From positions 1-64,000 of the forward strand of contig VSSA01000001.1 of assembly GCA_008123405.1 (NCBI GenBank): a DNA stretch of 64,000 bases. Direction: 5' to 3'. Position numbers and translations under genes: made by a program. The notes under the pieces were generated by a model. That model searched no databases. It was not told the DNA's origin and saw nothing but the letters and a program-made list of their open reading frames with translations. This DNA comes from Nocardioides sp. BGMRC 2183 (lineage in GTDB: Bacteria; Actinomycetota; Actinomycetes; Propionibacteriales; Nocardioidaceae). This document shows positions 57,592 through 64,000 of the stretch, one piece after another (position 1 is the first letter of the stretch; each line of letters opens with the position of its first letter).

Positions 57592-58532
57592 CGGGCCTCC
57601 CCGCGCTCGGCGCCGAGATGCTCACCGGCGGTGAGATCGAGGAAGAACGACTCCAGGTCCGCTCGCAACGGGGTGAGCTCACTCAGCCAGAGCCCGGCCT
57701 CGCCGAGGGCACGGGTGATCGAGGCCGGGTCGTCGGTCTCCACTCGCACGGTGCCCGACCCAGGGTCGTCCAGCGTGGCGGACAGGCCGGACCGGCGCAG
57801 CAGCGTCACCGCGGCTTCGGCGTCGGGCACGCCGACCCGGAACGCGGTGGTGGCGCCGAGGAGCTCCTCGACCCGGCCGGAGGCCAACAGCCGCCCGTTG
57901 CCGATGATCGTCGCCGAGGTGCAGACCTGCTGGACCTCGGCCAGGATGTGCGAGCTCAGCAGCACGGTGACGCCGGCGGCGCCCAATCCCCTGATGGTCT
58001 CCCGGATCTCCCGGATGCCGGCCGGGTCGAGTCCGTTGGTCGGCTCATCGAGGATCAGCAGGTCCGGCTGCTTCAGCAGGGTCGCGGCGATCGCCAGCCG
58101 CTGCTTCATCCCCAGTGAGTAGCCCTTGTAGCGGTCGGTGTCCCGGCCGGTCAGCCCGACGGTCTCCAGCGCTGCGTCGACCCGGTCCGCGGGCGCACCC
58201 AGCGCACCGGCCAGGAGCCCGAGGTTGCGGCGGCCGGAGAAGTTCGGCGAGAACTTCGGCGACTCCACGACCGCGCCGACCCGATCGATCACCCGCGGCA
58301 GCCGGTGCGGCACCGGCTCGCCGAAGAGCCGCATCGATCCGCGGGTGGGACGGGCCAGGCCGAGCAGCATCCGGATGGTGGTGGTCTTCCCGGAGCCGTT
58401 CGGGCCGAGGAAGCCGTGCACGCCGCCCGCCGGCACCGCCAGGTCGAGGTCCTCGACTGCCACCTGCAGCCCGCCGCGCCGACTGCGGTACTCCTTGCGC
58501 AGACCACTCGTCTCGATCACCAGCTCGCTCAA
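57588..58532 (-). CDS. ABC transporter ATP-binding protein
   Basis: A 314-residue ABC ATPase of the CcmA/DrrA type. Walker A GPNGSGKTT, the signature YSLGMKQRL, Walker B LLILDEPTNGLDP and the switch SSHILAEVQQ are intact. The C-terminal domain after residue 215 is typical of DrrA-like exporter ATPases. The start is a TTG at 58532 with GGAAGG upstream; the ATG at 58592 adds a non-homologous leader. It pairs with the permease gene that overlaps its stop. Confidence 0.9.
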   Translation of the reverse strand: MSELVIETSGLRKEYRSRRGGLQVAVEDLDLAVPAGGVHGFLGPNGSGKTTTIRMLLGLARPTRGSMRLFGEPVPHRLPRVIDRVGAVVESPKFSPNFSGRRNLGLLAGALGAPADRVDAALETVGLTGRDTDRYKGYSLGMKQRLAIAATLLKQPDLLILDEPTNGLDPAGIREIRETIRGLGAAGVTVLLSSHILAEVQQVCTSATIIGNGRLLASGRVEELLGATTAFRVGVPDAEAAVTLLRRSGLSATLDDPGSGTVRVETDDPASITRALGEAGLWLSELTPLRADLESFFLDLTAGEHLGAERGEAR

Positions 58533-58640
58533 CGTGTGCCTTCCGTCGTCCGGGCGCGCGCCACGCCCCGTGAGAACAGAAGATCTGACCACGCTGTCCG
58601 GCTCGTCGGACCGTGGACACGCCGGAAACCGGCGGCGGCG

Positions 58641-59357
58641 TCAGGCGCCGGGGCGGATCAGTTGCACCCGCGGCTGCTTCGCCGGGTCCGGACGCGGGTC
58701 GTAGTCCGGCGTCGGCTGGTACGACGCCCAGGCGAGCAGGTCGCCCAGGTGGCGTCGTACCGGGTCGATGGCGGCGGCGACGGTGACGTCGCGACCGAGC
58801 TCGGCGCTGAGCGAGGTCACGCCGGCGTCGGAGATGCCGCACGGCACGAACCGTTCATACCAGCCGAGGTCGACGTCGCAGTTGAGGGCGAACCCGTGCA
58901 TGGTGATGCCGCGGCTGACCCGGATGCCGAGTGCCGCGATCTTGCGCTCCGGGCCCTTGTCGTCGGCCCGCAACCAGACCCCGCTGCGGCCGGGGACCCG
59001 GGCGGTGGCGACACCGAACTCCGCGCAGACCGCGATCAGCGCCTCCTCGACACGGCGCACGTAGTCGACCACCTTGACGTGGCTGGGCAGGCGGACGATC
59101 GGGTAGCCGACCAGCTGACCGGGACCGTGGAAGGTGATCTTGCCGCCGCGGTCCACGTCGATCACGTCGGCTCCGCCCGGGTCCAGCGGCTTCTCGTGCG
59201 GCTCGGTGCGCTTGCCGGCCGTGAAGACCGGCGGGTGCTCCAGCAGCAGCACCCGGCCCGGACCCCCGGCGTCGACTTCGGCGTGCACTTCACGCTGTCG
59301 GTCCCAGGCGGTGAGATAGTCGACCGACCCGAGCTCTGCGAACTCCAACGACGTCAC
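58641..59357 (-). CDS. lipB: lipoyl(octanoyl) transferase
   Basis: A 238-residue LipB protein that moves the octanoyl group from octanoyl-ACP to lipoyl domains. Its catalytic Lys is in RKIAALGIR and the Cys in [12 protein letters not shown]. The [22 protein letters not shown] block and [10 protein letters not shown] are standard. The ATG at 59357 stands next to the divergent hypothetical gene 84 bp away. With lipA it forms the lipoyl assembly route for the nearby E2. Confidence 0.96.
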   Translation of the reverse strand: MTSLEFAELGSVDYLTAWDRQREVHAEVDAGGPGRVLLLEHPPVFTAGKRTEPHEKPLDPGGADVIDVDRGGKITFHGPGQLVGYPIVRLPSHVKVVDYVRRVEEALIAVCAEFGVATARVPGRSGVWLRADDKGPERKIAALGIRVSRGITMHGFALNCDVDLGWYERFVPCGISDAGVTSLSAELGRDVTVAAAIDPVRRHLGDLLAWASYQPTPDYDPRPDPAKQPRVQLIRPGA

Positions 59358-59441
59358 GTTGCGACCCTACTCCGCACCGGAGGGCGCCCTGCCTGTGGAT
59401 GAGCGGATGCGCGAACGGCTCCATCACCGTAGGACTGTGCC

Positions 59442-60080
59442 ATGGCGTTCACGGGTCCACGGCACGGTGCCGTCCTGATGGTGACGGTCACGATCGGGGT
59501 GGTGCTCGCCACCGTGGCGCTGGTGCTCGCGGTCAGCCGCGACCGGGCCAGTCCGGTCGCGGCGCCGCCGGAGCCCGACCGGGCCGCCGCGAGCATCGCC
59601 CCGCGTGCCGTCGACGGGCTGGACGTCCGCGGGGCCGTCGCTTCGCTGACCGTGCTGCGCAACTGGGATGCGGCCCGCGCCAGCGCCTGGGCGCGAGGCT
59701 CCCCGCCAGCCCTGCAGCGCCTCTACCTCCCGGGTTCGCGGTCCGGCGCCCGCGACGTCGCGATGCTGCGGTCCTGGCGCTCTCGCGGGCTCCGCGTCCA
59801 CGGCATGCGGATGCAGGTCATGGGCGTGGAGCTGCGGACTCGCACCGAGCGCCGGATCGTGCTCGTGGTCACCGACCGCCTGGTCGGGGCGGTCGCGGTC
59901 GGCCGCGGAGGGCGTCGGATGCTCCCGCAGGACCGGATCAGCACCCGCCGCCTCACCTTCGTGCGACGCCACGGCCAGTGGCGTGTGAGCGAGGTCTACG
60001 ACGGGGGCGCAGAGTCGGCGTCGAGCCCGGCCAGCCCCGAGGCGAGCACCGAGGTCACGTCCGGGTCGGCGAACCGGTAG
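59442..60080 (+). CDS. hypothetical secreted or membrane-anchored protein
   Basis: A 212-residue protein with one N-terminal transmembrane or signal-anchor helix (residues about 12-31) and an Arg-rich soluble part. The section around residues 55-180 has alternating strands (RIVLVVTDRLVGAVAV, LTFVRRHGQWRVSEVYDGG) that recall an NTF2/SnoaL-type fold, but I cannot assign a family. The low-complexity tail overlaps the convergent epimerase gene by 85 bp. The real end may be earlier, although codon use stays similar. Confidence 0.6.
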   Translation: MAFTGPRHGAVLMVTVTIGVVLATVALVLAVSRDRASPVAAPPEPDRAAASIAPRAVDGLDVRGAVASLTVLRNWDAARASAWARGSPPALQRLYLPGSRSGARDVAMLRSWRSRGLRVHGMRMQVMGVELRTRTERRIVLVVTDRLVGAVAVGRGGRRMLPQDRISTRRLTFVRRHGQWRVSEVYDGGAESASSPASPEASTEVTSGSANR

Positions 60081-60925
60081 CCGGCTTCGAGCAGCGCCGC
60101 CGGTACAGCGCGGACCGAGCCGAGCAGCTCGGGCGCCATCGGCCCGGCAGCGGTGCCGAGGACGACCGACGGCACGGCGGCGATGGCGGGTCGGTGCAGC
60201 TGCGCGGCGAGCTCCTGGGTGAACTCCCGGTTGGTCGGTGCGTGCTCGGTGGAGAGATTGAACCGGCCGGCGGCGATCGAGTGCTCGGCGAGGAAGGCGA
60301 CCGCGCCGACCCAGTCACGCAGGCTGATCATCGGCATGTACTGCTCGCCCGATCCGAGTCTCCCGCCGAGTCCGGCGCGGAAGAGGAGCCGGAGCTGGGA
60401 GAGCGGAGGGCTGCGTCGATCCATCACCGGGGCGGTGCGCAGCACGCAGACCCGGGCGCCGGCAGCCACCGCGGGACGCGCTGCTGCCTCCCATGCGCGC
60501 GTCACCCGGGTGAGCAGTGCATGACCCCGGGTGTCCGCCTCCTCGGTGAGATCGGCGTCGCCGTGGTCGCCGTACCAGCTGATGCCGTTGCCGGCGAGGA
60601 AGGCCGGTGGCGTGGCCACCGCGGCGACGGTCTCGGCGAGCAGCCGTGTCGTCGAGACCCGGCTCTCCTCGAGCTCGCGGGCCCAGCGACGGGAGTGCGG
60701 ATTCCCGAGCAGGGGAGAGCCGGCCAGGTTGACGACGACATCGGCCGCGCCGATCACGTCGGGGTCGATCACCCCTGTCGTGGGATCCCAGGACGACTCC
60801 TGTGGTCCGCGCGCCTCACGTCGTACCAGCGCGGTCACCCCGTGCCCGCGCCGTTCCAGCTCCTGGCGCAGATGGGTGCCGAGAAAACCGGACGAGCCGG
60901 CCAGGGCGACGTGGAGCTGTGTCAT
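59996..60925 (-). CDS. TIGR01777 family oxidoreductase (SDR-type epimerase)
   Basis: A 309-residue NAD(P)-binding epimerase-like protein of the TIGR01777/YfcH family. The N-terminal Rossmann fold is VALAGSSGFLGTHLRQEL. Family features include VVNLAGSPL, NGISWYGD, ISLRDWVGAVAFL and the C-terminal PAALLEAGYRF. Substrate unknown; bacterial homologues are associated with cell division or lipid metabolism only loosely. ATG 60925 has GTGGAG upstream. The longer frame to 61213 reads the promoter region of sucB. Its end overlaps the convergent hypothetical gene by 85 bp. Confidence 0.9.
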   Translation of the reverse strand: MTQLHVALAGSSGFLGTHLRQELERRGHGVTALVRREARGPQESSWDPTTGVIDPDVIGAADVVVNLAGSPLLGNPHSRRWARELEESRVSTTRLLAETVAAVATPPAFLAGNGISWYGDHGDADLTEEADTRGHALLTRVTRAWEAAARPAVAAGARVCVLRTAPVMDRRSPPLSQLRLLFRAGLGGRLGSGEQYMPMISLRDWVGAVAFLAEHSIAAGRFNLSTEHAPTNREFTQELAAQLHRPAIAAVPSVVLGTAAGPMAPELLGSVRAVPAALLEAGYRFADPDVTSVLASGLAGLDADSAPPS

Positions 60926-60984
60926 GCGCTCCACACTGCCACTGGCCGGCTCCTGGGCAAGCCCAGCGCGCGGATCCGTGCCGG

Positions 60985-62772
60985 TCAGACCTCGAACTGA
61001 CCGGACTCCAGGCGCTTCTTGACCTCCTGCAGGAAGCGGCCGGCGTCCGCGCCGTCGACCAGGCGGTGGTCGTAGGTGAGCGCGAAGTAGACCATGTGCC
61101 GCACGGCGATCGTCTCGCCGAGGTCGGGGTCGTCGATCACCACCGGACGCTTGACCACCGAGCCCGGGCCGAGGATCGCGACCTGCGGCTGGTTGATGAT
61201 CGGGGTGTCCCACAGCGCGCCGACGCTGCCGAGGTTGGTGATCGTGAACGTGCCGCCGGAGAGCTCGTCCGGTCCGATCTTGTTGGTCCGGGTGCGCTGC
61301 GCGGTGTCGGCGATCTTCTTGGCCAGACCCGAGATCGACAGATCACCGGCGTGCTTGATGACCGGGGTGATCAAGCCCTTCTCCGTGTCCACCGCGATCG
61401 CGAGGTGCTCCACGTCGTAGTAGGTGATCTCGCCCTTCTCGGTGTCGATCGTGGCATTGAGGCTCGGGTGTGCCTTCAACGCGTCGATCGCCGCCTTGGC
61501 GAAGAACGGCAGGTAGGACAGCTTGACCCCTTCCCGGGCCAGGAAGTCCTCCTTCTTCGCCGCGCGCAGCCGCGCCACGTTGGTGACGTCGATCTCGACG
61601 ACCTGGGTGAGCTGCGCCGCGGTCTGCAGCGACTCCACCATCCGGTCGGCGATGATCCTGCGCAGCCGGCTGACCTTGACGGTCTGCCCGCGCAACGGCG
61701 AGGGAGCCGCCGGCGCGGCGGCCGGGGCGCTCGTCGGGCTGGGGGCGGTCGCCGCGGGTGCCGCAGCTGCGGTCTTCTGTGCGGCTGCCGCGTCCAGCAC
61801 GTCCTGCTTCCGGATCCGGCCGCCGACGCCGGTGCCGCTCACCGAAGCGAGGTCCACGCCGTGCTGACCGGCGAGCTTGCGGACCAGTGGGGTGACGTAG
61901 CCCGGGCCGTCGCCGGAGGGAGCGGCCGGGGCAGGAGCCGGCTTGCTCTCGGCGGGCATGCTCTCGGCCGGCTTGCTCTCGGCCGGCTTGCTCTCGGCGG
62001 GCTTGCTCTCGGCCGGCTTGCTCTCGGCGGGCTTGGGTGCCGGTGCGGCAGGCTTCGCCGGCTCGGGCTCGGGCTCGGGCTCGGGCTCAGGCTCAGGCGC
62101 CTTCTCTTGTGCCGGCGCCTCCTCCTTGGTCGGCGCACCACTGCCGATGACGGCAAGCTCGGCGCCGACCTCGACCGTCTCGTCCTCGGCTGCCTTGATC
62201 TCGAGCAGGGTGCCAGCGACCGGCGAGGGAATCTCGGTGTCGACCTTGTCGGTGGAGACCTCGAGCAGCGGCTCGTCGACCTCGACGGAGTCGCCGACCT
62301 GCTTGAGCCAGCGGGTGACCGTTCCCTCGGTCACCGACTCGCCCAACGCGGGGAGCGTCACCGGAGTGCCGTCGCCGCCGGACGACCCGGACTGCTGGCT
62401 GGCCTTCGCGGGCTCGGGCTCGGGCTCGGCGGCCGGCGCGGCCTCAGCGGACTCCTGCGCGGGCTCCTCCGCAGCGGGCTCCTCCTCCGCCGGCGGCTCC
62501 TCTGCGGGCGCGTCGCCGCCGGAGGACGCCTCGTTCGAGTCGCCGATCACCGCGAGCACGGCACCGACCTCGACGGTGTCGTCCTCGTCAGCCTTGATCT
62601 CGAGCAGGGTGCCGGCCACCGGCGAGGGGATCTCGGTGTCGACCTTGTCGGTGGAGACCTCGAGCAGCGGCTCGTCGACCTCGACGGAGTCGCCGACCTG
62701 CTTGAGCCAGCGGGTGACGGTGCCTTCGGTGACGGACTCCCCGAGTGCCGGGAGGGGGACTTCGGTGGCCAT
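60985..62772 (-). CDS. sucB: 2-oxoglutarate dehydrogenase complex E2 (dihydrolipoamide succinyltransferase) with two lipoyl domains
   Basis: A 595-residue acyltransferase core of an alpha-keto-acid dehydrogenase complex. Two nearly identical lipoyl domains (residues 1-79 and 135-212) carry DKVDTE with lipoyl Lys43 and Lys176. Proline-rich linkers follow, with a repeated 'ESKPA' tract and an E-P alternation. Next come the E3-binding domain ([17 protein letters not shown]) and the catalytic domain with the C-terminal [14 protein letters not shown]. The E2 could belong to the 2-oxoglutarate or pyruvate complex; duplicate lipoyl domains and the annotation pattern in actinobacteria favour sucB. 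It lies next to lpd and downstream of the lipoyl genes. Confidence 0.92.
   Translation of the reverse strand: MATEVPLPALGESVTEGTVTRWLKQVGDSVEVDEPLLEVSTDKVDTEIPSPVAGTLLEIKADEDDTVEVGAVLAVIGDSNEASSGGDAPAEEPPAEEEPAAEEPAQESAEAAPAAEPEPEPAKASQQSGSSGGDGTPVTLPALGESVTEGTVTRWLKQVGDSVEVDEPLLEVSTDKVDTEIPSPVAGTLLEIKAAEDETVEVGAELAVIGSGAPTKEEAPAQEKAPEPEPEPEPEPEPAKPAAPAPKPAESKPAESKPAESKPAESKPAESMPAESKPAPAPAAPSGDGPGYVTPLVRKLAGQHGVDLASVSGTGVGGRIRKQDVLDAAAAQKTAAAAPAATAPSPTSAPAAAPAAPSPLRGQTVKVSRLRRIIADRMVESLQTAAQLTQVVEIDVTNVARLRAAKKEDFLAREGVKLSYLPFFAKAAIDALKAHPSLNATIDTEKGEITYYDVEHLAIAVDTEKGLITPVIKHAGDLSISGLAKKIADTAQRTRTNKIGPDELSGGTFTITNLGSVGALWDTPIINQPQVAILGPGSVVKRPVVIDDPDLGETIAVRHMVYFALTYDHRLVDGADAGRFLQEVKKRLESGQFEV
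61940..62029 (-). repeat. 15-bp minisatellite in the E2 linker, six copies
   Basis: Six tandem 15-bp units encode the repeat (S/M)-K-P-A-E in the linker between the second lipoyl domain and the E3-binding domain. An adjoining 6-bp repeat (about 62060-62097) encodes alternating Glu-Pro. The linker length may vary between strains. Confidence 0.9.
62137..62772 (-). repeat. duplicated lipoyl-domain coding segment
   Basis: Segments 62536-62772 and 62137-62370 both encode a lipoyl domain. They share about 85 bp of near-identical DNA (starting at 62231 and 62630 respectively), a 399-bp offset. Such identity points to recent duplication or gene conversion. Confidence 0.85.
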
Positions 62773-62860
62773 GGGTTCCTCGACTTCGCTTCTCTACTTC
62801 GTGGACGGATGTTTGCCGTACAGGTGGTGCTGCTGGGTGATGCTGGTCGACCGTTGTCGG

Positions 62861-64000
62861 TCAACCGTGATTGTGGAGCGGCTTGCCGGCGAGTGCGAGG
62901 TGCGCCTCGCCGAGAGCCTCGTTCTGGGTGGGGTGCGCATGGATGAGCGGTGCCACGTCCTCGGGGTGGGCGTCCCAGCCGTAGATCAGCTGGGCTTCGC
63001 CGATCAGCTCGCCCACCCGGTCACCGACCAGATGCACGCCGATCACCGGTCCGTCGACCAGCCGCACCAGCTTCACCAGGCCCTGGGTCTTCAGGATCTG
63101 GCTGCGCCCGTTGCCGCCGAGGTCGTAGGTGAGCGTCTGCACCGCGTCGCCGTGCCGCTCGCGTGCCGCCGCCTCGGTGAGGCCGACGGAGGCCACCTCG
63201 GGCCGCGTGTAGGTGATCCGGGGTACGGCGAGATCGTCGATCGGTGCCGGCCGCAGGCCCCCGATCTCCTCGGCGACGAAGATGCCGTGGGCGAATCCGC
63301 GGTGCGCGAGCTGGAGTCCGGGGGTGATGTCGCCGACCGCCCAGACGTTCTCGGCGCTGGTGCGCAGTCGTTCGTCCACGGTGACGAATCCGCGTTCGAT
63401 CGCGATGCCCTGTTCGTCGTACCCGAGGCCGGCCGTGCGCGGTCCGCGTCCCACCGCGACCAGGAGGACCTCGGCACGCAGCTCCTCGCCGCCTTCCAGC
63501 CTCACCGTGACTCCGGCATCCTCCGCACCTGCGCCGGTGACCGGTGTGCCGGTGCGGGCGGCGATGCCTCGCTTGCGGAATGCCCGTGCGAGCGCCGCCG
63601 ATGCGTCCTCGTCCTCGCCGGCGAGCAGCCGGGGGAGTGCCTCGACGACGGTCACCTCGGCGCCGAAGCTGCGCCAGACGCTGGCGAACTCGCAGCCGAT
63701 GACGCCGCCGCCCAGGACGATCGCCGACTTCGGGACGCGGTCCAGTCGCAGCGCGTGCTCGGAGGTCAGGATGTGCTCGCCGTCGACCTCGACACCAGGG
63801 ATCAGCCGAGGCTCGGAACCGGTGGCGAGGACCATGTGGTCGCCGGTCAGTGTGCGCTGGCCGGCGGCGGTCTCGACGGTGACCTCGCGTGGGCCGGTGA
63901 GGCGACCGCGACCTTCGACGACCTCGATGCCGCGGCTCTTGATCAGGCCGGTGAGTCCCTTGTGCAAGCGGCCGACCACCGCATCGGCGTAGGTGACCAC
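62861..64000 (-). CDS. lpd: dihydrolipoyl dehydrogenase (5' end outside window)
   Basis: The last 379 or more residues of a dihydrolipoyl dehydrogenase, the E3 component that reoxidises lipoyl groups with NAD+. The NAD-binding fold SAIVLGGGVIGCEFASVW, the AVGDI FAD motif (NVWAVGDITPGLQLAH) and the C-terminal catalytic pair in HAHPTQNEAL (His and Glu) are present. The redox-active Cys pair lies in the missing N-terminus. It is 88 bp upstream of the E2 gene on the same strand, in line with an operon. Confidence 0.94.
   Translation of the reverse strand: MVTYADAVVGRLHKGLTGLIKSRGIEVVEGRGRLTGPREVTVETAAGQRTLTGDHMVLATGSEPRLIPGVEVDGEHILTSEHALRLDRVPKSAIVLGGGVIGCEFASVWRSFGAEVTVVEALPRLLAGEDEDASAALARAFRKRGIAARTGTPVTGAGAEDAGVTVRLEGGEELRAEVLLVAVGRGPRTAGLGYDEQGIAIERGFVTVDERLRTSAENVWAVGDITPGLQLAHRGFAHGIFVAEEIGGLRPAPIDDLAVPRITYTRPEVASVGLTEAAARERHGDAVQTLTYDLGGNGRSQILKTQGLVKLVRLVDGPVIGVHLVGDRVGELIGEAQLIYGWDAHPEDVAPLIHAHPTQNEALGEAHLALAGKPLHNHG

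Noticed and set aside
1-64000. tRNA, rRNA, CRISPR arrays, insertion sequences
   Set aside because: No T-loop GGTTCGA-type signature in a cloverleaf context, no regular spacer-repeat series and no transposase or terminal inverted repeats were seen on either strand by eye; a covariance-model scan could still find a tRNA I missed.

Overview
The window is high-GC DNA with dense, short-spaced genes, frequent ATGA/GTGA overlaps and many GTG starts. This fits an actinobacterium. The gene set (LipB, LipA and the 2-oxoglutarate dehydrogenase E2 near DUF4191, RDD and GlnR-boxed glnA; a SigB/F-type sigma factor; an LPXTG surface protein; DUF4031) is most like a Nocardioides-type member of the Propionibacteriales. 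That placement is an inference from content, not a computed one. I found no rRNA, tRNA, CRISPR array or transposase.

Layout. 0-10.2 kb: the tail of an RGG-rich protein, an acyl-CoA dehydrogenase, an MpaB-type oxygenase with a divergent TetR gene and a 15-bp operator, a 5'-3' exonuclease, a holin-like membrane protein, a three-repeat LPXTG surface protein, a DoxX-like protein, DUF4031, an acyl-CoA carboxyltransferase and a FabH-like synthase. 10.2-16.6 kb: jetABC, the SMC/kleisin core of a Wadjet/MksBEF system, with no jetD nuclease gene next to it. 16.6-28.9 kb: aldo/keto reductase, YnfA, a glutaminase-STAS fusion, a cupin, a sigma factor, a PLP decarboxylase, a GGDEF-EAL protein and a BrkB/YihY membrane protein. 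29.0-32.6 kb: a three-subunit molybdenum hydroxylase resembling PaoABC. 33.9-36.2 kb: a Fic protein behind a perfect inverted repeat, a HigA-like antitoxin beside a broken toxin gene, and a gene fragment with a strong terminator.

36.3-52.7 kb is the most unusual part, a catabolic block. A leftward operon encodes a Baeyer-Villiger-type monooxygenase, an alpha/beta hydrolase and a flavin amine oxidase. A rightward seven-gene operon encodes a protein of unknown function, a glutamine-synthetase-like ligase, a PuuD-like hydrolase, an acyl-CoA synthetase, an enoyl-CoA hydratase, an alcohol dehydrogenase and an aldehyde dehydrogenase. A TetR gene follows, then a rightward operon with an MFS transporter, an integral membrane protein and a PuuB-like FAD oxidase. 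All three outward promoters carry the same 29-bp element, TTGGYCA-N15-TGACYAA, so the block looks like one regulon. Its enzymes suggest uptake, gamma-glutamylation and oxidation of an amine together with ketone-to-ester cleavage and CoA-dependent breakdown. The substrate is not determined.

52.7-64 kb returns to core genes: GlnR-controlled glnA, RDD, DUF4191, lipA, an ABC exporter, lipB, a TIGR01777 epimerase, the two-lipoyl-domain E2 (sucB) and the 3' part of dihydrolipoyl dehydrogenase. LipA and LipB make the lipoyl groups that the E2 and lpd-type enzymes use.
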